Below are positions 18,671-26,235 of a DNA stretch of 64,000 nucleotides, piece after piece. Position numbers and translations under genes: made by a program. Below the pieces are notes generated by a model. It made no database searches. It worked only from the letters and a program-made list of their open reading frames with translations, and had not been told where the DNA came from. Where the stretch lies: the NCBI RefSeq assembly GCF_029948125.1, contig NZ_JASAMB010000002.1, forward strand, positions 326,479 to 390,478. The letters run 5' to 3'. The DNA comes from Catellatospora sp. KI3 (GTDB taxonomy: Bacteria > Actinomycetota > Actinomycetes > Mycobacteriales > Micromonosporaceae). Positions within the stretch are counted from its first letter, which is position 1; every line of letters begins with the position of its first letter.

Positions 18671-20485
18671 TCACCAGTTGCGGGGCCAGATGAGGACGTC
18701 GGCGACGGGGGTGCCGGGGCCGAGGAGCTGCTCCAGGGTGAGTTTCAGTTCGGCGTGGCGCGGGTGCGGGGTGAGCACCACGCAGGCGGCGTCCCAGCGG
18801 GTCAGGTCCTTGCGGGCGTCGAGCCGGTGGTCGTCGTTGATCTTCGGGACGACACCGGTGCGGATGACCTCCGACAGCACCCACGAGGTGGGCAGCTTGC
18901 CGATGCCCATGGTGGCGTGCCCGTTCTTGCCGTGCGGCCCGATGAAGAAGCCTTCCGGCAGCGCGAACGCGGTCTGCGCGGCGGTGGCGTTGCGCATCGG
19001 CTCGGGCTGCTCCGGGGTGGGTAGCGGCACGGTCACGATGGTCTGCCCCTCGGCTGCGCACTGGCGCCACAGGCCCTGCGTGAAGAACGGCGACACCGGC
19101 GCGCGGTCGGCGGTCGGCAGCGGGGTCGGCACCAGCGGCAGCAGCGCCGCGCCCACCAGCACCGGCACCGCGATCCGCACCGGCTGCCGGGTCGACACCC
19201 GCGCCCGCTCCAGCGCCCGCACCAGCAGGATCGCCACCAGCGGGATGGCGGCCAGCGCGAACCGCATCGGCAGCGCGCCGTCGACCACCGGGACCTTCAG
19301 CAGCAGCCAGAACGGGCCGGGCACGCCGGTGCGGTGACCGGCCACGACCAGCTCGGGGCCGAGCGACAGCAGGCTCATCACCAGCGCGGCGACACCGCAG
19401 GCCAGCGCGATCGCGTCGCGGCGCAGCCACCACACCAGCGCCACCGCCAGCGCCAGCAGCGGCCAGCCGAGGAAGGTGTTGTACTCGGCCGGGCCGGTGG
19501 TCAGCGCCGCCGCCGACTCGTCGCCGGCCAGCGACAGCGGCGAGAACGCCGCGAACCCGGCCAGGTCGGCGGAGAAGTAGTGCGGGCTGAAGACGCCGTC
19601 CGAGACCGACTGCGGGCCCTTGAACTGCATCCAGAGGGGGTACGCCAGCAGCACCACCGCCGTGCCCACGGCCACCGCCAGCCCCGCCGCGAAGCGGCCC
19701 AGCTCGGGCAGGGGCGGGCGGGTGCGGATCGCGTACACCCCGGTGAAGACGGCCAGGGTGAGCGCGGTGAGGAACAGGGTCTCCTCGCCGATGAACAGCT
19801 GCAGGCTCACCAGCGCGCCGAACAGCGCGCCGAAGCCGGCCATGCGCCGCCAGGACGGCACCGGCTGCCGGGCGCAGCGGGCCAGCTCGACCACGCACCA
19901 CAGCATCAGCGGGATGAGGAACTGCGCCGTCATGTGCAGGTGGCTGTTGGACTGCGACACCATGCCGGGCGCGAATCCGCAGAAGGCGGCGCCGACCCCG
20001 GCGGCCAGCGGCCGGGCGCGCAGGCTACGGCGCAGCAGCACGTACCAGGAGATGGCGGTCAGGGCCAGGTTGAACGCGATCAGCAGCGAGAACGTGGTGG
20101 CGGCGCCGTAGTGGGCGGTGATCGGGGCGAACAGCCCGCCCAGCGCGATCACGGTGGTGTTGGCCAGCAGATTCACCCCGTAGGGTGCGTTGAGGCGGTC
20201 GCTGACCAGGGAGAAGTCGCCGCTCCACAGGGTGGTGTCGTGGGCCAGGAACCACTCGTAGAGGATCTGGTCCGGCGGGTTGAGCGCCAGCGTGCGGGTG
20301 TCCGGGTCGGGCCACAGGCCGAGGGTGAGCCAGGCCGCCAGCGCGACGTACGACACACCGATGGCGACGTCCAGCAGCACGCGCCGCCGACCGGATCCGG
20401 GGGCGGCCGAGGGCGCCTCGGCGCTCCGCTGTTCGGGCGGGGCGGAGCTCTCTGTCGATCCCAGGGCGGGCGCGGTGCTCGTCAC
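18671..20485 (-). CDS. Large polytopic membrane protein, GT-C glycosyltransferase-like
   Basis: 604 residues. A charged, Ser/Pro-rich N-terminus of about 35 residues is followed by about ten TM helices. The first outer loop carries EWFLAHDTTLWSGDF and DRLNAPYGVNLLANT, a pattern I associate with actinobacterial GT-C-type mannosyl- or arabinosyltransferase-like proteins. A C-terminal outer domain of about 150 residues holds the short motif GFFIGPHGKNGHATMG. A substrate cannot be named. The GTG is preceded 7 nt upstream by TAGGGT (reverse strand), so it is probably leaderless. Confidence 0.75.
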   Translation of the reverse strand: MTSTAPALGSTESSAPPEQRSAEAPSAAPGSGRRRVLLDVAIGVSYVALAAWLTLGLWPDPDTRTLALNPPDQILYEWFLAHDTTLWSGDFSLVSDRLNAPYGVNLLANTTVIALGGLFAPITAHYGAATTFSLLIAFNLALTAISWYVLLRRSLRARPLAAGVGAAFCGFAPGMVSQSNSHLHMTAQFLIPLMLWCVVELARCARQPVPSWRRMAGFGALFGALVSLQLFIGEETLFLTALTLAVFTGVYAIRTRPPLPELGRFAAGLAVAVGTAVVLLAYPLWMQFKGPQSVSDGVFSPHYFSADLAGFAAFSPLSLAGDESAAALTTGPAEYNTFLGWPLLALAVALVWWLRRDAIALACGVAALVMSLLSLGPELVVAGHRTGVPGPFWLLLKVPVVDGALPMRFALAAIPLVAILLVRALERARVSTRQPVRIAVPVLVGAALLPLVPTPLPTADRAPVSPFFTQGLWRQCAAEGQTIVTVPLPTPEQPEPMRNATAAQTAFALPEGFFIGPHGKNGHATMGIGKLPTSWVLSEVIRTGVVPKINDDHRLDARKDLTRWDAACVVLTPHPRHAELKLTLEQLLGPGTPVADVLIWPRNW

Positions 20486-20492
20486 GCGCTTG

Positions 20493-20498
20493 ACCCTA
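20493..20498 (-). promoter_or_regulatory. -10 box (TAGGGT, reverse strand)
   Basis: Reverse-strand TAGGGT lies 7 nt upstream of the GTG at 20485, the same spacing as several leaderless genes on the forward strand. Confidence 0.5.
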
Positions 20499-20595
20499 GC
20501 GCTTCACCCGCCCGAACACCTCCGCTGATCGAGCGGGGCACGGGGTGATGTGCCGCATTGCCGGATCGCAGGTGCCCCGCGGCGGGTCGAACCGC

Positions 20596-20601
20596 TAACG
20601 T
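20596..20601 (+). promoter_or_regulatory. Probable -10 box (TAACGT) of the tRNA-Leu gene
   Basis: TAACGT lies 26 bp before the mature 5' end of the tRNA, so the primary transcript would start about 20 nt upstream. No clear -35 is seen. Confidence 0.4.
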
Positions 20602-20627
20602 GACAGGGCACAGCGCGAGCGGTGCCA

Positions 20628-20711
20628 GCCCGGGTGGTGGAACGGCAGACACGGTTGCCTTAAAAGCGACTGCCGAAAGGCGTGCGGGTTCGAGTCCCGC
20701 CCCGGGCACCA
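20628..20711 (+). tRNA. tRNA-Leu(UAA), bldA type
   Basis: Read by hand as a full cloverleaf. The acceptor GCCCGGG/CCCGGGC is followed by A and an encoded CCA. The D arm holds TGGTGGAACGGCAGACACG. The anticodon stem is GTTGC/GCGAC with the 7-nt loop CTTAAAA, giving anticodon TAA. A long variable arm (TGCCGAAAGGCGT) marks the leucine class II type, and the T arm is GCGGGTTCGAGTCCCGC. It decodes UUA, the rarest codon in these genomes. In Streptomyces this tRNA (bldA) controls development and antibiotic genes through TTA codons. I found a single TTA codon in the window's genes (at 52206). Confidence 0.96.
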
Positions 20712-20741
20712 CAGGTTCCATGAGGTCGAACCGGCGCGGCC

Positions 20742-20770
20742 CGGAGCCGGTCGACTCGCGACCGGCTCCG
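20742..20770 (+). terminator. Hairpin terminator after tRNA-Leu
   Basis: CGGAGCCGGTCG (20742-20753) and CGACCGGCTCCG (20759-20770) form a perfect 12-bp stem with a 5-nt loop, 31 bp after the tRNA end. It also lies beyond the stop of the convergent regulator at 20864, so it could serve both. Confidence 0.75.
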
Positions 20771-20863
20771 CACCCGACTATATGATCTTGGCGAAGGGGT
20801 CGGGGCGGCTGCCTGGCCCTAGGGCTCCTCCGGCGCCGGCGGTGGACGCCGCCGTGGGTCGGA

Positions 20864-21610
20864 CTAAGGGCCGGACTGTGCGGGGGCGCAGTCCGCGGAC
20901 TCTCGGAAGGCGGAGACGTCTTCCTGGGTCACGAGGCCGACGTCGATCGCATGGCGGACGAGCAGCTGCTTGCGCCAGGGGCCGCGGCGCCTGACGTCGG
21001 TACGGGTGTGCAACGCCAGCCTTTTGATCAAGTAGTTGATGTGTGCGTCCACGGCACTCTTGCCGATGGGATGCCCGAGTCTCGTCATGGTCTCGGCGAT
21101 CGACGAGGAGGTGGGCGGAACGGCGAGGAGCGTGTTGAGCTGCGGCGCGCAAAGCAGGACGAGGACCTGGTAGTACAGCGCGGCCTTGTCGATGCAGGAG
21201 GCCGGGTCCTCGGCCGGCGCGAGGCTGCAGCCCGGAGCGATCTGGCTTTCCAGGGGCTCAGGACCGAACACGTTGAGGCCCGCGGTGTCTTCGCCGAGCG
21301 CGCCGATCGACGCCAGGTCGAACGGGATGGGGACGCTGACGCGGCCCCCTGCGACGGTGATGGCCTCAGCGCGCTCGAGATGCCGTACGCGGATGATTGA
21401 ACTGCCCAGATTGTCCAGCCGCCAGTGATCGGCGAAGGCGGTGATACGCCCGCGGATAGGGGCGCCTTCCGATCTCGGGATATGCAGGTCATGGCCGCAT
21501 GTTTCGCAACTGCAGGTGCCGAAGGTGGCGCTTGCTCCGCTGGCCAGGTGCACCGCCCGCGAAGAGTATTCCTCGCGGGAAAGGATGTGGGCGCTGAGGA
21601 CGACTTCCAC
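20864..21610 (-). CDS. FHA-like / winged-helix regulator-like protein
   Basis: 248 residues. The N-terminal about 105 residues resemble a degenerate FHA phosphothreonine-binding domain: a Gly-Ser-containing strand (HLASGASATFG), then EGAPIRGRITAFADHWRLDN, LGSSIIRVRHLE and an AGGRVSVPIPF end. The extra CSCETCGH at 33-40 is a possible metal site. The C-terminal part (about 145-235) reads like a winged helix, with SSSIAETMTRLGHPIGKSAV and INYLIKRLALHTRTDV. The GTG at 21610 has CAGGAGC upstream. It is divergent from the secreted-protein/ABC genes and is a candidate regulator or sensor of them. The assignments rest on pattern only. Confidence 0.7.
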   Translation of the reverse strand: MEVVLSAHILSREEYSSRAVHLASGASATFGTCSCETCGHDLHIPRSEGAPIRGRITAFADHWRLDNLGSSIIRVRHLERAEAITVAGGRVSVPIPFDLASIGALGEDTAGLNVFGPEPLESQIAPGCSLAPAEDPASCIDKAALYYQVLVLLCAPQLNTLLAVPPTSSSIAETMTRLGHPIGKSAVDAHINYLIKRLALHTRTDVRRRGPWRKQLLVRHAIDVGLVTQEDVSAFRESADCAPAQSGP

Positions 21611-21800
21611 TAGAAGCTCCTGAACGTATACGCGGGATCCCCCGTGAATCCGCGCACCAGCACGTTACGTATCCCACCGGCCGACGTCAATGCCTTGATC
21701 GGACGGCCCGCCAGCAGCGGTTCTATATCCATGCAGATTGCGGGCACTGCGATCTGCTGCCAGTCTCCGTGCAGCATCGATCGATTGATGGAGGTGTAAG

Positions 21801-22241
21801 TTGAACACTCGGTCTCGTATGCTGAGCATCGGGGTTGCCACGGCGACGGCGATCCTGGGATTCGGCGCCTCGGCGCTGGCGTCCCACGGCACCAGCCCGG
21901 CGCCCCTCAACCTCAAGACGAGCAGCGCCAACGAGGGGTCCACCAGCGGCACCTGGAAGTTCAACGCGGTAGGCGTCGGCCACGGTGGATTCCAGGTCGC
22001 AGTCAGTGTCTGCGACAACGTGAACGACGGCAACGGCGTCTACGGTCAGGGGCGCGTCGAGGGGTACGGCTGGTCGTCGAGCATCGGTGACGGCAACGGC
22101 TCTGCCGCCGGCTGCGGCTGGGACGGTCGAGAGATCTACGACCCCCAGGCGACGTGGGTGAACCGCGGCCAGTACCAGGTGTGCGTAGACGATTTCGGCG
22201 CCGACACCTGCGGTGTTTCGCAGTGGTTCTACCGGCACTAA
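21801..22241 (+). CDS. Small secreted four-cysteine protein
   Basis: 146 residues. It has a Sec signal peptide (hydrophobic 8-22) with likely cleavage after ALA at residues 25-27. The mature part is about 119 residues, Gly/Asn/Asp-rich and beta-prone, with four cysteines at 71, 105, 128 and 137, suggesting two disulfides. Repeated NDGNG / GDGNG turns resemble small extracellular actinomycete proteins of unknown function. The start is a TTG with a strong GGAGG 8 nt upstream. It is 9 bp before the ABC ATPase gene, so probably in the same operon. Confidence 0.8.
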   Translation: MNTRSRMLSIGVATATAILGFGASALASHGTSPAPLNLKTSSANEGSTSGTWKFNAVGVGHGGFQVAVSVCDNVNDGNGVYGQGRVEGYGWSSSIGDGNGSAAGCGWDGREIYDPQATWVNRGQYQVCVDDFGADTCGVSQWFYRH

Positions 22242-22250
22242 GGTAGAAGT

Positions 22251-22910
22251 GTGCTGATCGCTGAGAAGTTGAGTCTGACCTTCGGCGACACGGTGGCGCT
22301 CGCGGAAGCGAGCGCCACTGTTGGTGCTGGCGAAGTCGTCGCATTGGTGGGAGCCAGCGGATCCGGAAAGTCGACCATGCTGCATTGCATGGCGGGTCTG
22401 CTGCGGCCCGCGTCAGGTCGCGTCCTTTTCGACGGGCACGAGATCACAAATCTCGATGACGACTCGCGATCGGACGTCAGACGCAGCAGGTTCGGATTCG
22501 TGTTCCAATTCGCGGAACTGGTTCCGGAATTGACATTGCGGGAGAACATCGCGCTGCCTCTGGAGCTCATCGGCGTCAAGCGCAAGGACCGCGATGCCCG
22601 GGTCGAAGAACTCGTCGAGGCGCTCGGGCTCAGGGAGCACGCTGATCGGCGCGCCGCTCAGGTCTCCGGGGGCCAGGCGCAGCGTGCGGCGATCGCCCGG
22701 GGGATCGCCCACAAACCGAAGGTCGTCTTCGCTGACGAGCCGACCGGCGCTCTCGACTCAGACAACGGCAAGTTGGTGCTCGACGCCTTCTTGGCGCTTG
22801 CCCGTCACAACGGGACCGCCATTCTTCTGGTCACGCACGACCACACGGTCGCTGAATGGGCTGACCGTGTGCTGACGATGCGCGACGGACGAACCGTGGA
22901 GTCGTCATGA
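22251..22910 (+). CDS. ABC transporter ATP-binding protein (LolD/MacB type)
   Basis: 219 residues, one nucleotide-binding domain. Walker A is GASGSGKST (near 34-42), the Q-loop FQFAELVPELTLRENIALP, the signature SGGQAQRAAIARG, Walker B VVFADEPTGALD, and the H-loop LLVTHDHTVAEWAD. The ALD after DEPTG and the short length place it with the LolD/FtsE/MacB-type exporters that work with FtsX-fold permeases, which fits the next gene. Third codon positions are visibly richer in A/T than in the flanking housekeeping genes. It overlaps the permease gene by 4 bp. Confidence 0.95.
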   Translation: MLIAEKLSLTFGDTVALAEASATVGAGEVVALVGASGSGKSTMLHCMAGLLRPASGRVLFDGHEITNLDDDSRSDVRRSRFGFVFQFAELVPELTLRENIALPLELIGVKRKDRDARVEELVEALGLREHADRRAAQVSGGQAQRAAIARGIAHKPKVVFADEPTGALDSDNGKLVLDAFLALARHNGTAILLVTHDHTVAEWADRVLTMRDGRTVESS

Positions 22911-25207
22911 TGCTCAGACTCGCCCTGCGGTTGATGCGGGGCGGCGGCAGGTCCGGCATGGTGCGGCTGGCCCTCATGATCGTGGGGATCGCGGTCGGTG
23001 TCATCGCGGCCGCGCTGGTCGCCGCGATGCCAGGCGTGCTGGCCGACCGGGAGCAGGTGCTGGCGGCCCGGGCGCCGCTGCTGGTGGAGAACCCGGACGC
23101 GGTCCGCTTCCTCTTCGCGCAGTACGACGATGTCTGGCGCGGCGAGCGGCTGGGCCGCATCTTCCTTGCCCAGGTGGCCGGCGACGCTCCCGCGCCACCC
23201 GGGCTCAAGGCGCTTCCGCAGCCCGGTGAGATCATGGTGTCGCCCGCTCTGGCACGCCTGCTGACCACCGACCGCGACCTCGCGGAGCTCGTGCCGGGTC
23301 GCGTGGTGGCCACGATCGAGGCGCCCGGCCTGCTCGGGCCGGATGAGCTGTACGCCTATGTGGGTACGACCAAGGATGCGATCGGCGACCCGCACCAGGG
23401 CCTGGCCTTCGGCAGCCGGGACGGGTTCGCGCTGGAGAAGCAGCACGCCGGCCTTCCCCAGGGCCTCGCCCTGCTCGTCCTGCCGCCCGTCGCCCTGTAC
23501 CTGGTCGTCTGCGGCCGCCTGGCGGCCACGACGCGTGCCCGCCGGTACGCGGCCCTGCGGCTGTTGGGGCTGCGGCGCGACCGGACACTGGCACTGGCGG
23601 CCACCGAAGCAGCGATCGCCGGCGGCATCGGGGCGGTGCTCGGGCTCGCCGGATTCGCCGTGGCGCAGCCTGTGCTCGCAGGGTCGGGTGTGCTCGGCTT
23701 CACCTGGTACCCCGAACGCGCGGCGATGGGGCCGGTCGTCAGCATTCTCGTGTTCATCGTCGTCGCGGCCGCTGCGGCGGCGCTGGGCGCGATGGGTCTG
23801 CGGGAGAGCCTGCGCCGCCCGCTGAGCGGGCGGCGGGGACTGGTCGAACCGCGTGCCAGATGGTGGTTGGTACTGCCGCTGATACTCGGTCTGGGCATGC
23901 TCGCACAGCCGATGATGATGCGACCGGACCGCATCGGCGAGGCTACCCGGCTGCCGATGCCGGATGCGTCCGCGTGGCTGGCGATGGCGGGTATCGCACT
24001 GGCGATCGGCGGCGCCCTGCTGGCGATCCGGCCCCTGCTGGCGGCCACCTCCCGAGTGCTGTCCCATGCCCGGCTGCCGTACCCGCTGCGCCTGGCCGGT
24101 CGCCAGCTCGCCGTCGAGCCCGGATCCACGATCCGCCTGGTCGCCGGACTGTCCCTCATCGTCCTCGTGGCGGGTGTCGGGTCAGGCCTGCTGGAGGACC
24201 TGGGGCGGCGAGCCGCTCCCACGCTCACCAGCTATGAGGCGTCCGTCATCGGTGCGCAGATCGCCGATCCCGGCAGTAGGGAGAAAATCGGCGACCTTCC
24301 TGCGGAGTACCGCTGGACGATGCAGCGGAGCCAGGTCGTGGACAACGTCTCCGTCGTCACCGAACCGACCGTGTCGCAGAGCATCGACATGATCGGTGTG
24401 GAACTGGTCGTCGTCGAGTGCGCGCACCTGCGGGCGATCACGCAGCAGCCGCTGTCGAACTGCCGGGACGGGAGCCTCTACCGTCTGCTGCCCCAACATC
24501 TCGTCGGCACACCGTACGAGATTCCGGCCGGCAAGACGATCTCGTTCGGCACTGAGTCGGCCGGCCCCTTCAATCTCCAGACGCCACAGGATGCCCTGGT
24601 GATTCCCCAGGACAATCCGTTCGCTGTCGACACCTTCGGCGGCCTGGTGCTGACGGGCTCGCAGTCGCCCACCGGCTGGAACCACGATGTGCGCATGCAC
24701 TTCCTCATCTCCGGCAGTCCGGGCAAGGTCGAGGAGTTCAAGGCCGCGGCCGCCGCGATCGCGCCGTCCGCGCCGGTCAAGATCTACGCCGAGAACCTGC
24801 AGATGCTGGAGGCGGCTCGCAATCAGCGCGGGGTGCTCGACTTCGGCGTCATGGTCGGGTTCGTGCTCGCCGCGCTCGCTTTCGCGATCGCCGCCGTCGA
24901 CCGCGGCATGGAGCGGCGCCGCAGCGTCACCTCGCTGGTCGTGCTGGGTATGCGGATACAGGCGATCCGGGTGACCCAGGTCGTTCAGGTGTGCGTTCCC
25001 GTCGTGGTGACCCTGACTCTCGTCATGCTGATCGGGCATCTCGGCGGGAATGTCGCCCTGCGCCTCAACGACATGCAGCGGGAATGGTATTCCGGCACGA
25101 TCGGGGCGATGGCGCCGCTGCTCCTGGTCGCATTCGTCACGGCCCTCGTCGCCGCGGCGATGGTGGTGGGCCGCCGACTCAGACCGGAAGATCTACGCCA
25201 GGAATGA
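22907..25207 (+). CDS. FtsX/MacB-type ABC transporter permease
   Basis: 766 residues. The topology is a first TM helix near residues 22-42, an outer loop, TM clusters near residues 185-330 (with ARRYAALRLLGLRRDRTLAL, a cytoplasmic turn typical of FtsX proteins), and one at about 345-420. A large outer domain (about 430-640) follows, then a last three-helix group with RGMERRRSVTSLVVLGMRI. This duplicated FtsX arrangement fits mechanotransmission-type exporters. The outer domain could contact the secreted protein. The substrate is unknown. It overlaps the ATPase (ATGA) and ends 40 bp before the signal-peptidase-like gene. Confidence 0.9.
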   Translation: MMLRLALRLMRGGGRSGMVRLALMIVGIAVGVIAAALVAAMPGVLADREQVLAARAPLLVENPDAVRFLFAQYDDVWRGERLGRIFLAQVAGDAPAPPGLKALPQPGEIMVSPALARLLTTDRDLAELVPGRVVATIEAPGLLGPDELYAYVGTTKDAIGDPHQGLAFGSRDGFALEKQHAGLPQGLALLVLPPVALYLVVCGRLAATTRARRYAALRLLGLRRDRTLALAATEAAIAGGIGAVLGLAGFAVAQPVLAGSGVLGFTWYPERAAMGPVVSILVFIVVAAAAAALGAMGLRESLRRPLSGRRGLVEPRARWWLVLPLILGLGMLAQPMMMRPDRIGEATRLPMPDASAWLAMAGIALAIGGALLAIRPLLAATSRVLSHARLPYPLRLAGRQLAVEPGSTIRLVAGLSLIVLVAGVGSGLLEDLGRRAAPTLTSYEASVIGAQIADPGSREKIGDLPAEYRWTMQRSQVVDNVSVVTEPTVSQSIDMIGVELVVVECAHLRAITQQPLSNCRDGSLYRLLPQHLVGTPYEIPAGKTISFGTESAGPFNLQTPQDALVIPQDNPFAVDTFGGLVLTGSQSPTGWNHDVRMHFLISGSPGKVEEFKAAAAAIAPSAPVKIYAENLQMLEAARNQRGVLDFGVMVGFVLAALAFAIAAVDRGMERRRSVTSLVVLGMRIQAIRVTQVVQVCVPVVVTLTLVMLIGHLGGNVALRLNDMQREWYSGTIGAMAPLLLVAFVTALVAAAMVVGRRLRPEDLRQE

Positions 25208-25247
25208 CGGGCGGCCAAAACCTGGACAAGCCAAGGAGAACTTCAAC

Positions 25248-25961
25248 ATGAACGACAATGTGTCAACCCCCGCCCGCAGTCGCCGGTTCGGTCCGCTGGC
25301 CGTTGTGGCGGCGGTGGGGCTGGTGCTGTTCGCGGTCGGCGCCGTTCTTCTCGCTACCGGGTACAGCTGGCAGCCGGTCCGGACGTCTGTCATGTCCCCA
25401 CAGGTCACGCGTGACGAAACCGTGCTGGTCGAGTCGGCCGAGGCCGCCGGGATCCGACGCGGAGACGTGATCGCCATGTCCAGTGGAGCCTGGGCGGGCG
25501 AGCCGAGTGGTGCGACCTACATTCTGCGCGTCGTGGGGATGCCGGGCGAGACCGTCGAGTGCTGCGATCCGCAGGGTCGGATTCTCGTCGACGGGGCTCC
25601 GCTGACCGAAGCGTACGCCGGTCCGGGCAATGACGCTTTCGGGAAGTTCTCGGTGCCTGTGGCGGCTGGCCATTTCTTCGTGCTTGGGGACCGGCGTGAC
25701 GCCGCCCGCGACTCGAGGGCCCACCTCGACGCCGGCGGCGGAGCCATCGCCGCGGCAGCCGTCGAGGGCCGCGTGGTGGCTGTGGCGCTCCCGCTGTCCG
25801 CGGTTCGTACCGTGCGGACCGATACCGGACCTGGCCTGGTCATCGCGGCGGCCGTGACCGGCATCGGTGCCGTCCTGCTGATCGGCGCAGGCGTGTTCGG
25901 GGCAGGGCGGCTGATTCGGGTGCTGCGTCGGCGGAAGCCCCAGACGGCCGACACCTGGTAG
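25248..25961 (+). CDS. Signal peptidase I-like protein, catalytic dyad apparently lost
   Basis: 237 residues with TM helices near 17-37 and 197-218 and an outer S26-fold domain between. Boxes of signal peptidase I are recognisable: TSVMSP at 46-51 (box B), RRGDVIAM at 70-77, YILRVVGMPGETVE at 91-104 (box D), and FVLGDRRDAARDSR at 144-157 (box E). In box B the catalytic Ser position before Met is Val48. In box D the catalytic Lys position is Leu93. Box E is intact. An inactive, scaffold-like S26 protein is therefore likely, unless Ser47 shifts register. A strong AAGGAGAA site precedes the ATG. Confidence 0.82.
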   Translation: MNDNVSTPARSRRFGPLAVVAAVGLVLFAVGAVLLATGYSWQPVRTSVMSPQVTRDETVLVESAEAAGIRRGDVIAMSSGAWAGEPSGATYILRVVGMPGETVECCDPQGRILVDGAPLTEAYAGPGNDAFGKFSVPVAAGHFFVLGDRRDAARDSRAHLDAGGGAIAAAAVEGRVVAVALPLSAVRTVRTDTGPGLVIAAAVTGIGAVLLIGAGVFGAGRLIRVLRRRKPQTADTW

Positions 25962-26006
25962 CGGATGTCGTCGGCGCACCCCGAAAAGTCGGAGGGGGCG
26001 GCAGCG

Positions 26007-26043
26007 CCTGGCCGGGCCGGACACGTCACAGGGCCCGGCCAGG
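26007..26043 (+). terminator. Hairpin terminator closing the ABC cassette
   Basis: CCTGGCCGGGCC (26007-26018) pairs perfectly with GGCCCGGCCAGG (26032-26043), and the flanking GGCA/TGCC extends the stem with mismatches. It lies 45 bp after the signal-peptidase-like gene. Confidence 0.75.
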
Positions 26044-26161
26044 TGATGCCACGCTGGCGGCTTGGCATCAGGTCAGGTGGCAGTGCCGCAGATCACCACT
26101 GAACCGCTGGGCTGGCTTTTGCCTGATGTGGCGCTGGAGTGCCGAAGCTGATCTTCGGTCT

Positions 26162-26176
26162 GAAAGTCGGACTTTC
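26162..26176. promoter_or_regulatory. Palindrome upstream of the Bax-inhibitor-like gene
   Basis: GAAAGTC-G-GACTTTC is a perfect 7+1+7 inverted repeat. It lies about 20 bp before a possible -10 (TACGCT, 26195-26200), a place fit for a regulator. Confidence 0.4.
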
Positions 26177-26235
26177 CAGCATGCGTTGATCCGCTACGCT
26201 GACGCCACCATCCATGGAGGAGGCGAGGAAGCGCA

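Noticed and set aside
20628-26043. Integrative element inserted at the tRNA-Leu gene
   Set aside because: No integrase and no repeated copy of the tRNA 3' end is visible within the window, so an attachment-site interpretation has no support.
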